The notes: generated by a model not told the origin, from the sequence alone. A stretch of DNA of 64,000 nucleotides from Leptospira sp. 96542 (GCA_029310945.1 JARJFC010000007.1:59715-123714), one strand, 5' to 3'; positions 1 to 8,174 are shown, counted from the first letter of the stretch. Numbers and translations: made by a program.

Positions 1-373
1 AACAAAGTAACCAAGGCTCCATTTTTAAACCCAACAAATTGGAAAAAAGCCCCGATGTAACGAGTGTTACTGTTGCAACGATGATACACATCGTACCAAC
101 TGAAATAAGGAAAAAAATCCAAATAGGAACCCTTCCCAAACTTTCATAACCATCAAGTAGAGATTTTTTGGTGATGATTGTGTATTTCGTACCCACCATA
201 AAAAAAGGGTATTTAATCAAATTGGCAAATATAACAACGAAGAGCAGACCATAACCATACACTGCGCCTGCGCGCGTGGACTGGACGAGGTGGGAAACAC
301 CCACCGCTGCGCCTGCATAAAGTAGACCAGGTCCAATGAACTGAAGAGAGGGAAATCGTTTGAAAACTGACAT
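1..373 (-). CDS. NRAMP-family divalent metal transporter, N-terminal part
   Basis: The reading frame begins at an ATG at 371-373 and runs off the left edge, so only about 124 N-terminal residues are visible. The start reads MSVFKRFPSLQFIGPGLLYA, followed by AGAAVGVSHLVQSTRAGA and two further hydrophobic segments. The GPG(L/I)L opening followed by a conserved small-residue/charged stretch is the TM1 pattern of NRAMP (MntH-like) proton-coupled metal-ion symporters of the inner membrane. Metal-binding residues of TM6 lie outside the window, so Mn/Fe specificity and a canonical versus NRAMP-related (DUF/other cation) assignment cannot be judged. It is codirectional with the reductase gene at 497 but 123 bp away, with no clear linkage. 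Confidence 0.7.
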   Translation of the reverse strand, partial: MSVFKRFPSLQFIGPGLLYAGAAVGVSHLVQSTRAGAVYGYGLLFVVIFANLIKYPFFMVGTKYTIITKKSLLDGYESLGRVPIWIFFLISVGTMCIIVATVTLVTSGLFSNLLGLKMEPWLLC

Positions 374-496
374 TTTTTGTCTATTTGTCAGTAGCCACAA
401 GCGGGATCAATTGCGAATTTATCTCACAACACTTTAGTTTTTTAATTTTTCTAAAATTGTGAAGAAATTGCCAAACGAATGGATGCAAAATTAGGC

Positions 497-1681
497 TTAA
501 ATTTGAATTTCGACATCCGTCGTTGGGAAAGCAACACAGGAATGAATCCAACCAAACTTTTTATCCGACTTTCGAATTTTTGCTTCCTTCGGACTGAATA
601 CCTCGCCTGATTTCAATCGCACCCGGCACAAACTACATTCGCCAGAACGGCAAGCATTCTCAGTAAAGTATCCATTTCGTTCTAAACTATTGAGAAGTGG
701 TTCTCCCGCCGCTACTTCGAATGCCTCATTTTTTCCTACTTTTATCGTTAATGAATCACCTTGTTTTACTCCGCGAGGCCAATCAGACATTCGCATAACG
801 TCCGTTGGTGGTCCATTGCTTTCAATAAGGATACGTCTGGATTTGACACCAAGTTCTGCAAGTAACTGAACACAATGATCATTAAATGGTGTTGGACCAC
901 AGATATAATACATTTTCGAAGGAGCATCAGAAATTAACGTTTGCAATATGGGAAGATTTAGCCTTCCAAGATAACCTTTATAATCAGGATTTGTTCCTCG
1001 AGAAATGAATTCGGTTAAACGAAAATTTTTGTGTTTTGTTTCTAATTCACGCAACTCATCGATGAAAATTCGATCTTCTTCAAAACTATTCGAATAAATA
1101 ATATGAAACTGAAACGATCCTTGGGAAGCGAGAATGTATTTTAACATACTCATAGCAGGGGCAATCCCTGAACCGCCAGCAATGAATACCAAATCCGAAC
1201 CATGAAAGAGAGGATTATGATGATAAGAACCCATTGGTCCTGATGTTTGGAAGATTTGGCCTTCTTTTACATCACCTAGTAGATAGGGACTCACAAAACC
1301 ACCTTCTGCCCGTTTTATGGTCAATTCATAAAAATTTAGGTCTGTTGGTGATGAGGAAATGGAATACGGTCTAGCTGTCAAAACACCAGAAACGTTAACA
1401 AATAAATTGATGTATTGCCCAGCTTGGAAAGGAGGTAGGGAATTTCCATCCACAGAGACCAGTTGGAATGTTTTCGTGGACGGGGTATCAATTCTAATTT
1501 TTTTTACAATTAAGTTTAATCTCTTTGGGTGGAGACGACCTATCGTTTGTCGAACGTTACCCTTTTCTTCTGCAAAGTTTGAGCCTTTGGATTCTAATTC
1601 TCCCTTTTTGATCACAGCTTCCCGAAAGCCAGGAACAAAATTGAGAACATTCGATTCGGAATCGTTATTTATACTAGACAT
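497..1681 (-). CDS. Flavin/2Fe-2S ferredoxin reductase (oxygenase-reductase type)
   Basis: A 394-residue soluble electron-transfer protein. Domain order: about 50 variable residues, an FAD/FMN-binding barrel with RPYSISSSP near residue 105, an NAD(P)-binding domain with GGSGIAPAMSMLKYI near 168, and a C-terminal plant-type 2Fe-2S domain with CRSGECSLC (C-x4-C-x2-C) and a final Cys in HSCVAFP. This order matches phthalate dioxygenase reductase and related NAD(P)H-dependent reductases that feed electrons to an oxygenase, desaturase or cytochrome P450. The start is supported by AAGGGA about 9 nt upstream. The gene lies 48 bp downstream of the FAD oxidoreductase at 1730-3265 on the same strand, so the two are probably one operon. 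Physiological acceptor is unknown. Confidence 0.85.
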   Translation of the reverse strand: MSSINNDSESNVLNFVPGFREAVIKKGELESKGSNFAEEKGNVRQTIGRLHPKRLNLIVKKIRIDTPSTKTFQLVSVDGNSLPPFQAGQYINLFVNVSGVLTARPYSISSSPTDLNFYELTIKRAEGGFVSPYLLGDVKEGQIFQTSGPMGSYHHNPLFHGSDLVFIAGGSGIAPAMSMLKYILASQGSFQFHIIYSNSFEEDRIFIDELRELETKHKNFRLTEFISRGTNPDYKGYLGRLNLPILQTLISDAPSKMYYICGPTPFNDHCVQLLAELGVKSRRILIESNGPPTDVMRMSDWPRGVKQGDSLTIKVGKNEAFEVAAGEPLLNSLERNGYFTENACRSGECSLCRVRLKSGEVFSPKEAKIRKSDKKFGWIHSCVAFPTTDVEIQI

Positions 1682-1729
1682 GATTTTTTCCCTTCTTCTC
1701 CGTATTTTTTCTTCGATGATTAAAAGCTC

Positions 1730-3265
1730 TCAATTTTGGAGAGATTGATTTTGTAATTTCCGCCTTGATTTCAAACGTTTCATTACTTTTCGAGCAGTGT
1801 TGTAACCATTGATATAGGTTGGCTGAAAACCTCCCATACTTGTCCAACTACTCGCCGAATAAAGTCCTTCAATTGCGTCGAGAGAATCGCGCATTAAGTG
1901 TCCGTCTTGTAACGTCTGTTTGAATCCGTAAATAGCGCCGCCTGGGGTATTCAAATACCGCATCATAGTCAACGGTGTTGCGACTTCTGCTTTTTCGATG
2001 TGTTCTCTAATTTTAGGATAAGCTTTTTCAACAAGATCAATGAGTTTTTCACCAAACTCATATTTTGTGGAAAAATATTTTTCTTTCGGAATATTTTTCC
2101 AAGCTTCGCCATATTGTAACGCCACGAGTGTCACTACTGTTTTACCTTTGGGGGCAAGGTCTTCATCAATAAAATTATAACAGGTAACCATTCCCCAATC
2201 AGGAGCATCCAAACTGTACATCCTTTCTTCGGTAACTTCCTTGTCCGAGGTTGTCATTACAAAAGTAGAAGCTGTTTGGAATCCAAGCTCTTCTGGTGAA
2301 CAATCCAAGCCTAAATACAGGCAAACTGCCGACACCCCCATCCTTCTCGATTGAAAATCCTTTAAGACCGATGCGGGTGGGGTTTCCATATCGAGCATCT
2401 CATGATAAGTAATGAGGGGGCTTGCGTTAGAAACTACTGAATCACAGGATACAGTTTCACCTGATTCGAGTAATACGCCACGAACTTCTCCATTTTCAGT
2501 AAAAATCTTTTGAGCCGCGCAATGGAAACGAACTTCTCCACCAGCCTCTTCGAAGGAAGAGAGGAGAGCGCTCGATAACATTTGAGACCCACCTTTGATA
2601 TGCCACGGTTTGTACACACAGTAAAAGTATAACATTCCGATGAACTCTGCAAAAACCAAATCCGTTGTTGGGATTCCAACATAACTCCAATAAGGCGTAA
2701 TTACATTAATTAAATCTTCATTTTTAAAAAATTCTCTTAAAACTTCGCTAGTGGAACGTAAACCAAAGGCTGAAAAATTTGGGCATTTCGTGCGAATTTT
2801 TTCTGGATCGTTCGAAAGTCGCACGCGAGGTAAAATAAAGTAGTATTCATTCACCACTGCTTCACTCAAAAGAAAAAATCTTTCAATGGATTCACTTTCA
2901 TTTGGAAATAGACTTTTAAGATGGAGTTTCAATTCGTTCCAATCTGCAGGTAAAGTAACATCGATACGCCCAGGAACAATGATACGATACAATTCGTGTT
3001 CTTGAACGAGTTCAATTTTTTTTAGAATGCCAAGTTCTTCAAAAATCCTACGCATGATAAAAGGATTCGATTCTGTCCCCACTCCACTCAATTGGTGCAG
3101 AGCCACTTCAAATTCGAAATCACCCCGAACAAAAGAAGTTGCACAGCCCCCAGGGACATTATGCCTTTCGAGAAGTAGGGTTTTTGAACCCTCTCGTTGC
3201 AAACGAGTGGCCGCCATCAAACCAGCATTGCCTGCACCGATGACTACGGTATCATAATGAAGCAT
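1730..3265 (-). CDS. FAD-dependent oxidoreductase, phytoene desaturase/retinol saturase-like
   Basis: A 511-residue protein opening with a Rossmann dinucleotide motif (VVIGAGNAGLMAA) and LLERHNVPGGCATSF, the signature of the CrtI/CrtISO/RetSat amine-oxidase-like flavoproteins. The C-terminal FAD contact region reads LYSASSWTSMGGF. Such enzymes desaturate, saturate or isomerise polyene or other hydrophobic substrates. No carotenoid genes (crtB, crtE) are in view, so carotenoid function is not established; the adjacent reductase (497-1681) could recycle its electrons. GGGAG lies 7 nt before the ATG. The promoter region is shared with the divergent TetR gene at 3413 and contains two inverted repeats, suggesting TetR control by a hydrophobic ligand. 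Confidence 0.75.
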   Translation of the reverse strand: MLHYDTVVIGAGNAGLMAATRLQREGSKTLLLERHNVPGGCATSFVRGDFEFEVALHQLSGVGTESNPFIMRRIFEELGILKKIELVQEHELYRIIVPGRIDVTLPADWNELKLHLKSLFPNESESIERFFLLSEAVVNEYYFILPRVRLSNDPEKIRTKCPNFSAFGLRSTSEVLREFFKNEDLINVITPYWSYVGIPTTDLVFAEFIGMLYFYCVYKPWHIKGGSQMLSSALLSSFEEAGGEVRFHCAAQKIFTENGEVRGVLLESGETVSCDSVVSNASPLITYHEMLDMETPPASVLKDFQSRRMGVSAVCLYLGLDCSPEELGFQTASTFVMTTSDKEVTEERMYSLDAPDWGMVTCYNFIDEDLAPKGKTVVTLVALQYGEAWKNIPKEKYFSTKYEFGEKLIDLVEKAYPKIREHIEKAEVATPLTMMRYLNTPGGAIYGFKQTLQDGHLMRDSLDAIEGLYSASSWTSMGGFQPTYINGYNTARKVMKRLKSRRKLQNQSLQN

Positions 3266-3303
3266 TTATTTCTCCCAGTAGGTTTCACCTTTTACGAACG
3301 ATA

Positions 3304-3351
3304 AATCTTTACACCGTAAAGATTGCAATCATTTTTTTACCTTCGTAAAAA
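3304..3351. promoter_or_regulatory. Paired inverted repeats, candidate TetR operators
   Basis: A perfect repeat AATCTTTAC-ACC-GTAAAGATT lies at 3304-3324 and a second, TTTTTAC-CTTC-GTAAAAA, at 3334-3351. Both share the core TTTAC...GTAAA. They sit in the 147-bp gap between the divergent TetR gene (3413) and the FAD-oxidoreductase/reductase operon (start 3265). Position and symmetry fit operators for the TetR protein acting on both promoters; this is inference. Confidence 0.5.
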
Positions 3352-3412
3352 TAGAATTTTTCGATCCATGAAAAGACTTTACCCAATCGTTTGGTAATTC
3401 TTAAAGGATGTA

Positions 3413-4042
3413 ATGCCTAGGAAAAAACAAAACCTCGAAAAACAAATAAGCACCTATCATCATGGAGACCTTCGTGCCACGCTCATTCTTGCAGCTCGAA
3501 AACTTTTGCAAAAAAATGGGTATGAGGCAATCTCACTCCGATCCATCGCATCGGAAATCGGTGTCACACATATGGCTCCCTACGCACATTTTAAAGGGAA
3601 ACAAGAATTATTACAGGCAGTAGCCGCTTCTGGTTACGATGAATTGGCTGCTAATATGCTAACAACACAGAAAAAAAATCCGAAAACCCGTGGGCATTCT
3701 TTGGCTTACCATTATGGGGTAGAATACATCCAATTTGCATTAGGAAATCCTAATCTTTACCGTTTGATGATGAACCAAATTAATTTTGATCAAAAAACAA
3801 AAATGGAAATTCCCGATCGTGAATTATGGGTTAGTTCCCAGCGCCCATTTCGATTGTTGTATGCAGCCTTTGCAAACGAAGGTTCTGGCAAAGATCTTGC
3901 GCATGCAAAGGCTTTGGGTGCTTGGGCCATCGTCCATGGGATTGCATCTCTAGCAATCGAAGGTCATTTGGTTCTACCCCGAGGGATGGATATAATTCAA
4001 TTATTCAAAACAACTGTTGGTTCCTCTATGGAGTTGGAATAA
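3413..4042 (+). CDS. TetR/AcrR-family transcriptional regulator
   Basis: A 209-residue regulator. Residues about 15-62 form a TetR DNA-binding domain: ILAARKLLQKNGYEAISLRS, then the helix-turn-helix ending in THMAPYAHFKGKQELLQAV. The remaining C-terminal region is a ligand-binding helical domain resembling the WHG type (helices around residues 95-200 with LMMNQINFDQ). The ATG is preceded by AAAGGA. It is divergent from the flavin oxidoreductase operon and is probably its repressor, and likely its own, through the inverted repeats at 3304-3351. The ligand is unknown; hydrophobic substrates of the oxidoreductase are plausible. Confidence 0.85.
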   Translation: MPRKKQNLEKQISTYHHGDLRATLILAARKLLQKNGYEAISLRSIASEIGVTHMAPYAHFKGKQELLQAVAASGYDELAANMLTTQKKNPKTRGHSLAYHYGVEYIQFALGNPNLYRLMMNQINFDQKTKMEIPDRELWVSSQRPFRLLYAAFANEGSGKDLAHAKALGAWAIVHGIASLAIEGHLVLPRGMDIIQLFKTTVGSSMELE

Positions 4043-4127
4043 CATAACAAACGATAAATAATAAAATTGAATCATCATTAAGTTTACGCTCCCCTTTTGT
4101 TTCTTCGATAAAATATTATCGACAATC

Positions 4128-4253
4128 ATGCGAATGTTCGAAATTATATTTTCAGTTAGCATTACTCTCGTTATCTGGCTGTCTGCAAATATTATTGCTG
4201 CCCAGGCATGGGTAGTGGCGACCGATCCTTCCGGCAAGTGGAGACAACCTTAA
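4128..4253 (+). CDS. Possible 41-residue exported or membrane peptide
   Basis: A short frame starts ATG at 4128 and ends TAA at 4251-4253. It has one hydrophobic stretch (IIFSVSITLVIWLSANIIA) followed by AQAWVV and a polar tail, like a signal peptide plus a very short mature part. There is no clear ribosome binding site; the AT-rich inverted repeat CGATAA-AATA-TTATCG lies just upstream (4107-4122). It is flush against the start of the repeat region at 4255. It may be a real small protein, or a gene truncated by the repeats. Weak support. Confidence 0.2.
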   Translation: MRMFEIIFSVSITLVIWLSANIIAAQAWVVATDPSGKWRQP

Positions 4254-4254
4254 G

Positions 4255-4320
4255 TTCACAAATGTTTTTGGACTTAGGTGGGTAAATAAATCTATCTTTT
4301 ATGAGTGCTAACCCGGCAAT
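4255..4320. repeat. Partial copy of the 5S-associated A repeat
   Basis: This stretch matches the middle of the A repeat found in full at 4429, 8175 and 8465: TTCACAAATGTTTTTGGACT followed by TTAGGTGGGTAAATAAATC and ending GTGCTAACCCGGCAA. The final CCCGGCAA is the reverse complement of the last bases of the 5S rRNA gene. The copy is then joined directly to an E repeat. Confidence 0.75.
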
Positions 4321-4410
4321 GCTTTCGCAGTGACCCATAGGGAACGAGCAGGCGACATTTGCGGAGCAAACTTTGTTTGCCTAGCAAATAGTCGCGGACG
4401 GCAGCCGAAA
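4308..4410. repeat. E repeat, copy 1 (about 103 bp)
   Basis: Begins at the 5S-tail motif CTAACCCGGCAA and continues through GTGACCCATAGGGAACGAGC to GCGGACGGCAGCCGAAA. A near-identical second copy lies at 4825-4926, differing by a 3-bp indel (TGCTTTCGCAG versus TGCTGCGCAG) and a few substitutions. It contains GCGGAGCAAACTTTGTTTGC, which can fold as a hairpin (GCAAAC/GTTTGC). No coding function is apparent. Confidence 0.8.
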
Positions 4411-4428
4411 CAAAGCACTACAACAAAC

Positions 4429-4670
4429 AAAAAAAGCGACTGCGTTTATCTTTGCTTCGCATCAATTTCCCATTTTTCGCTCATCTTCCCATCCAGGTCA
4501 GAATTCGCTACCGCGTCCTTCCATGGACGCTTAAAAATGGAAAACCAAATGCTCACAAATGTTTTTGGACTTAGGTGGGCAAAAAAATCTATTTTTTATG
4601 GTGCTAACCCGGCAACATATCGGAAGAATCTGAGCAAGATACCTTGCTCAGATTCTGAGATTAGGACCGC
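4429..4670. repeat. A repeat, copy 1 (about 242 bp)
   Basis: Full copy of the unit repeated in tandem at 8175-8756. It contains a GCGTCC-TTCCAT-GGACGC hairpin (4514-4531), an internal 5S 3'-end scar CCCGGCAAC (4608-4616), and a strong hairpin GAATCTGAGCAAG-ATAC-CTTGCTCAGATTC near 4626-4655. In this copy the 13-bp stem is perfect; in the other copies one pair becomes G-T, still pairing in RNA on one strand. No ORF is conserved as protein; reading frames across it are chance. Confidence 0.85.
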
Positions 4671-4673
4671 GGA

Positions 4674-4830
4674 GGCGAGTGTCCGAGCCTTGCTCCCTAT
4701 GGGTCGCAAGTCTGTCATTTCGCGAACTATACTTTACTGTTGGTACTATTGGGTTCTCTCAATGGATTTTATTTTGTACATAAAAAAGCCAACCTTCCGG
4801 CTGGCTTTTTTATAGTTTATGAGGCTAACC
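4674..4830. repeat. D repeat, copy 1, with 5S core fragment and terminator
   Basis: Runs from GGCGAGTGTCCGAGCCTTGC through GTCTGTCATTTCGCGAAC to the terminator at 4782-4811 and ends in the 5S-tail motif CTAACCCGG. A second copy occurs at 8843-9000. It contains TGGTACTATTGGGTTC at 4741, which is a core segment of 5S rRNA in the orientation opposite to the intact 5S genes. It appears to be a rearranged remnant of a 5S locus. Confidence 0.75.
4782..4811 (-). terminator. Rho-independent terminator in D repeat 1
   Basis: Stem GCCAACC/GGCTGGC with TTCC loop, flanked by A6 and T6. On the minus strand the one mismatch becomes a G-U pair, so it is best as a minus-strand terminator. The equivalent hairpin at 8951-8980 lies directly downstream of intact 5S gene 2. 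Confidence 0.7.
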
Positions 4831-4926
4831 CGGCAATGCTGCGCAGTGACCCATAGGGAACGAGCAGGCGACATTTGCGGAGCAAACTCTGTTTGCCTAG
4901 CAAATAGTCGCGGGCGGCAGCCGAAA
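4825..4926. repeat. E repeat, copy 2 (about 102 bp)
   Basis: Second copy of the unit at 4308-4410, starting again at the 5S-tail motif CTAACCCGGCAA and ending GCGGGCGGCAGCCGAAA. It lies between D repeat 1 and the terminator of 5S gene 1. Confidence 0.8.
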
Positions 4927-4943
4927 AACAAAACTCCCACAAA

Positions 4944-4974
4944 CAAAAAAAGCGTGAACAAATGTCCACGCTTT
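4944..4974 (-). terminator. Terminator of 5S rRNA gene 1
   Basis: On the minus strand AAAGCGTGGACA-TT-TGTTCACGCT is followed by seven Ts, about 20 bp after the 5S 3' end. It is a typical rho-independent terminator. A second copy with the 5S tail still attached but no 5S body lies at 8748-8813. Confidence 0.85.
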
Positions 4975-4993
4975 CGATAACAATAATGACGTA

Positions 4994-5109
4994 CCCGGCA
5001 ACGTCCTACTCTCCCATTGAGCGAACCCAATAGTACCATCGGCGATGAGAAGCTTGACTTCCGTGTTCGGAATGGGAACGGGTATTGCCTTCTCTCCATA
5101 ATCACCAGG
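4994..5109 (-). rRNA. rrf: 5S ribosomal RNA, copy 1
   Basis: The 116-nt minus-strand product starts CCTGGTGATTATGGAGAGAA and ends GACGTTGCCGGG. Ends pair as helix I (CCUGGUGA with UUGCCGGG). Loop regions conserved in 5S are present: CCCGTTCCCATTCCGAACAC and the GATGGTACTATTGGG segment. It is identical by eye to copy 2 at 8999-9114. It stands alone, without 16S or 23S genes, as is known for Leptospira. A promoter is visible upstream (5120-5147) and a terminator downstream (4944-4974). Confidence 0.95.
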
Positions 5110-5119
5110 AGTAATTGTC

Positions 5120-5147
5120 AGTCTATGTGAACGGCGTGAGAAGGCAA
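5120..5147 (-). promoter_or_regulatory. Predicted promoter of 5S gene 1
   Basis: On the minus strand TTGCCT, 16 bp, then TAGACT, ending 10 bp before the mature 5S 5' end. The 5S gene 2 promoter has the same geometry (TTGACA, 16 bp, AAGACT) although the intervening sequence differs, and both share GACTGACAATTACT up to the gene. Confidence 0.6.
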
Positions 5148-5165
5148 GCAATTTTGCAAAAAAAA

Positions 5166-6122
5166 CTACAAATTTATATCGTAGGTTGCCCCAAATTTGA
5201 ATCCAAAAATATTGATGGAATGATCAGAAGTTGCACTCACATATTCCATGAGAGTTCCAAAAGTATTTAAACCATTTCCAGATGCACTGAAAGAAAAGGG
5301 AGAAACAGCTTTGGCCGTCATTTTTTCATTTTCCACACTGGCAAACAAACGAAGTTTTGGTGCTACGAGAAAACTTCCACCTAAACTAAGTTTTTCGGAA
5401 CTAAATCTATACCCACCTTCCGTTAGGATGAAATTGATTCCAGGGCCAGAATCCAATGTGATTTTTTCTGATTTGTATTCACCACTGGTATTAAAAAGAA
5501 AAGGACCGTAAAAAAGAATATCTGAATATAACGTAACATTATTACTAATATCAAATTCCAAACCTACCCCGATTAGACCAGAAGTGCCGTATGAGGATGT
5601 GGTATCACGTCCAACCAAGATAGGAAGCCCAAGACCTAAATTTTTTCCTTCTAAGTTTTGTGCCATGGAACGAATGACATACTTAGGCAAAATGCGGAAA
5701 TTGGCAGCCGGAGAAATTGTAACACCCAAGTTGATATCTGAATAAGCAAACCCATAATCTGCTTCTTTCATTCCAAATCCGACAGGATAAAAACTATTCC
5801 ACTCATAACTCCGACCAAATCGATTGATATGAAATCCTAGAAAGAAATTTTGCAACATTCCAGCACTCAGTTGGTGGTAATAATCAGCACCTAGGCCATT
5901 GAAAAGAGTGAAACGGCTTGCGTTTTCCCATTCACGATTGTAATCCAACCTACCTAAATCACTATAAAACCCTCTTTTTTCAAGATCAGTTCGTAGACTT
6001 CCTAAAAACATTCCTCCTTTTAAACGAAGGGTATTGCCCTCCACCTTACCTTGTGCGTAAGTGGATGCTGGCAATAAAACAGCGAACATAATGAGTATTG
6101 CTACAATTTTATTTCGATTCAT
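5166..6122 (-). CDS. Putative exported beta-barrel outer membrane protein
   Basis: A 318-residue protein starting MNRNKIVAILIMFAVLLPAS and a likely signal cleavage after TYAQG. The mature part is rich in Gly, aromatic and alternating polar/hydrophobic stretches such as FGMKEADYGFAYSDINLGV and FGFKFGATYDINL, the look of a transmembrane beta barrel. I recognise no named family. I chose this ATG because AAGGAAGA precedes it at good spacing; a longer frame would start at 6158 and add 12 charged residues before the signal peptide. It lies immediately upstream of 5S gene 1 on the same strand, with its stop 19 bp before the 5S promoter. Confidence 0.65.
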   Translation of the reverse strand: MNRNKIVAILIMFAVLLPASTYAQGKVEGNTLRLKGGMFLGSLRTDLEKRGFYSDLGRLDYNREWENASRFTLFNGLGADYYHQLSAGMLQNFFLGFHINRFGRSYEWNSFYPVGFGMKEADYGFAYSDINLGVTISPAANFRILPKYVIRSMAQNLEGKNLGLGLPILVGRDTTSSYGTSGLIGVGLEFDISNNVTLYSDILFYGPFLFNTSGEYKSEKITLDSGPGINFILTEGGYRFSSEKLSLGGSFLVAPKLRLFASVENEKMTAKAVSPFSFSASGNGLNTFGTLMEYVSATSDHSINIFGFKFGATYDINL

Positions 6123-6236
6123 TGTATCTTCCTTTTGTTTATCCATATTTTGACTCATCTATCGGACTTCTAGTGAAATTTTTGATAGTTCCAGAGTCAA
6201 TTTTTTGCATTTACTATGAACGAACCAAAAGAATGT

Positions 6237-7349
6237 TTAAAATTCGAGTGGAGTAAAAAAAGCAAAATGAAATGTTCTAAATTCATATGTATATCCATTA
6301 TCTTTTACGATTGGACCACCAAACGAAATCCGAATTCTAAGTAAGTCTACAATTTTAGGAGTTTCAAAAAATACCATAAATGAGGTAAACGTTGTAGATC
6401 GAAAATTCACTTGCGTTCGAAACAAACTACTTATCGCCAAAGCTTCTAAAGGTGTGTATCTTCCACTAGCATAGGCTGATAATGCCAATGCATCAGGCCT
6501 CAGCAAACCTTTACTTGCGAGATAAGCACCTAACAATTCCAAGTTGTTCCCAGCACTTAGGTTGGCTAACAAATAGGAAGATACCACATCCCCACTTGCG
6601 GGGTTTACGTTGCCCGAAAAAAATTGATATGCACTCAGTGTGTTCAAAAACTCTGTTCGATTGGAAGGATTCGCAAGTGCAAAAGCAAAACCTAAATTCG
6701 GATTTTGAAAATCTGCATTTCCTTCCAATTGTACTCGACTTGGTCCAACACCCAATCCAAATCGAAAGGAGTCACTGTCTGAATTTCCAAAATAAAAAAC
6801 GGGGATTGCCATACTATAAACTCCACGAATCCTCGTACCAAGATCAGTTTTCACGCGATTGCTCTCTCCAGGTGTTCCAGATCCTCCTGAAGAAGACGAC
6901 TCGCTACTCGAATAACTTGAACCCTCTATCTCTGGTTTGCTCGCCACAAATTGATTGTTCAGCTCAAAACTTGAGTTATGCAGAAGCATGTGGATTCCAA
7001 AGTATTTTGAAATTTGATAATCGGCAGATTTGATATCAAGCATCCAAGATTGTTTGCCTGGCCCAGGCTGGGTCATTGTGGCATTGTTCCCACGACCTTT
7101 GATATCAACTGTGACAGACTCCAATGTAAATCCAGGATTGATTGAAAAATATTTCACTTTTGATTTTTCTTTCGGGATATCCGAGTCTTTCTGGGAAGGT
7201 TCTGATCTCGGTTCTGAATCCAAAGATGGATCCATTTGATTTCCAATTTTGTAAGGTGAGTACAGTCCAAAATTTTTCGGAATGACTTGGGCAAATAATG
7301 GCGTGAAAAATAATGCGATGCAACTAACAAAAAAAATTCGAAATTTCAT
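6237..7349 (-). CDS. Putative outer membrane protein, Leptospira-type
   Basis: A 370-residue protein with a clear signal peptide (MKFRIFFVSCIALFFTPLFAQ). A polar linker with Ser/Glu/Lys (residues about 35-65) precedes the main domain, and a low-complexity Ser-rich patch (SSYSSSESSSSGGSG, about residue 145-160) probably forms a surface loop. The last residues HFAFFTPLEF end in Phe with alternating aromatics, the usual C-terminal signal of BAM-inserted barrels. No named family recognised. It is codirectional with the similar-looking protein at 5166-6122, 114 bp apart; a shared transcript is possible. Confidence 0.6.
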   Translation of the reverse strand: MKFRIFFVSCIALFFTPLFAQVIPKNFGLYSPYKIGNQMDPSLDSEPRSEPSQKDSDIPKEKSKVKYFSINPGFTLESVTVDIKGRGNNATMTQPGPGKQSWMLDIKSADYQISKYFGIHMLLHNSSFELNNQFVASKPEIEGSSYSSSESSSSGGSGTPGESNRVKTDLGTRIRGVYSMAIPVFYFGNSDSDSFRFGLGVGPSRVQLEGNADFQNPNLGFAFALANPSNRTEFLNTLSAYQFFSGNVNPASGDVVSSYLLANLSAGNNLELLGAYLASKGLLRPDALALSAYASGRYTPLEALAISSLFRTQVNFRSTTFTSFMVFFETPKIVDLLRIRISFGGPIVKDNGYTYEFRTFHFAFFTPLEF

Positions 7350-7569
7350 GGCACATCGTTGGATTACCCAACATTTTTGGAAAGAAATTTGTGATACAAA
7401 CCAAAGAAAAATGATAGGAATGCGAAATTAATTTATGGGGAATTTTGTTTTTTTTCTCTTTTAATGCAATGAATTTATACCTATCGGAAATAGGCATGAG
7501 GAGAATCTGTCCACTGACTGAATCAATTTTGATTCCAAATCAGGATTCGGTCTCGCTGTCAAAACTGAA

Positions 7570-8109
7570 TCAATGGTTAATTTCAAATTTATAATCAATT
7601 TTGATTTGGTCTTTTGCTTTCAAAAAAACTAGCGATGGGTTTTCCAATTCGAATTCGCTAAAACTAACAAAAAAATCTCCCTGTATAACAAAACTAGAGT
7701 TAGTTTTTGGAGTGACCTTTGCAATAGAAACAAACTCTCTTTGCAAATTTCGAACTTTTAACGTTCCTTTGATTTTGTATACCTCCCCCTCCAACGTGAC
7801 AGACAATATACGCGCTGTTATATCTTTGAATTCAGGGTCACCCAATATTTCATGAATATGACGATCCCTCCCACTATCTCCAGACTGTATCTTTTGGATG
7901 GGAATCGCAATTTGGAACGGCGATTTTAACTGAAACTTATCTTTTACCTTTTGGATGGAAAACTTCTCAGATTGTACATCTAAGCAAATACCGATCACAT
8001 CAGCTGTCGGATGGTCCACAAAAAATTTAATCTCAGAATTCGAAATCTCTGCAGAAAAAACGGAAACTTGCACAAAAACGAAGAGGAAAATACCTAAAAC
8101 TAGTTTCAT
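7570..8109 (-). CDS. YceI-family lipid-binding-like periplasmic protein
   Basis: A 179-residue exported protein: signal peptide MKLVLGIFLFVFVQVSVFSA, then a lipocalin-like YceI fold. The most telling segment is GRDRHIHEILGDPEFKDIT followed by a strand, equivalent to the MRDxHLxxxL....YPxI motif of YceI proteins, and the final strand DQIKIDYKF. YceI proteins bind polyisoprenoid or amphiphilic molecules in the periplasm; the ligand here is unknown. It is the last gene of the segment bracketed by the two 5S loci. Confidence 0.75.
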   Translation of the reverse strand: MKLVLGIFLFVFVQVSVFSAEISNSEIKFFVDHPTADVIGICLDVQSEKFSIQKVKDKFQLKSPFQIAIPIQKIQSGDSGRDRHIHEILGDPEFKDITARILSVTLEGEVYKIKGTLKVRNLQREFVSIAKVTPKTNSSFVIQGDFFVSFSEFELENPSLVFLKAKDQIKIDYKFEINH

Positions 8110-8174
8110 ACCGCAAAAATACCCTTGTTCACTTTGGCTTGCAACCTTACTTCGAAACTGACTTACTTTTTTAT

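Noticed and set aside
4330..4815. Long open frame over the 5S-side repeats (plus strand)
   Set aside because: It runs across repeats with hairpins, a terminator and 5S fragments; the same frame is broken or shifted in the other repeat copies, so it is not coding.
4746..5151. Minus-strand frames across 5S gene 1 and E repeat 2
   Set aside because: They read through the 5S rRNA gene and its terminator, so they are chance frames.
7469..7594. Possible 41-codon plus-strand ORF before the YceI gene end
   Set aside because: No ribosome binding site, overlaps the 3' end of the YceI gene and has no protein-like pattern.
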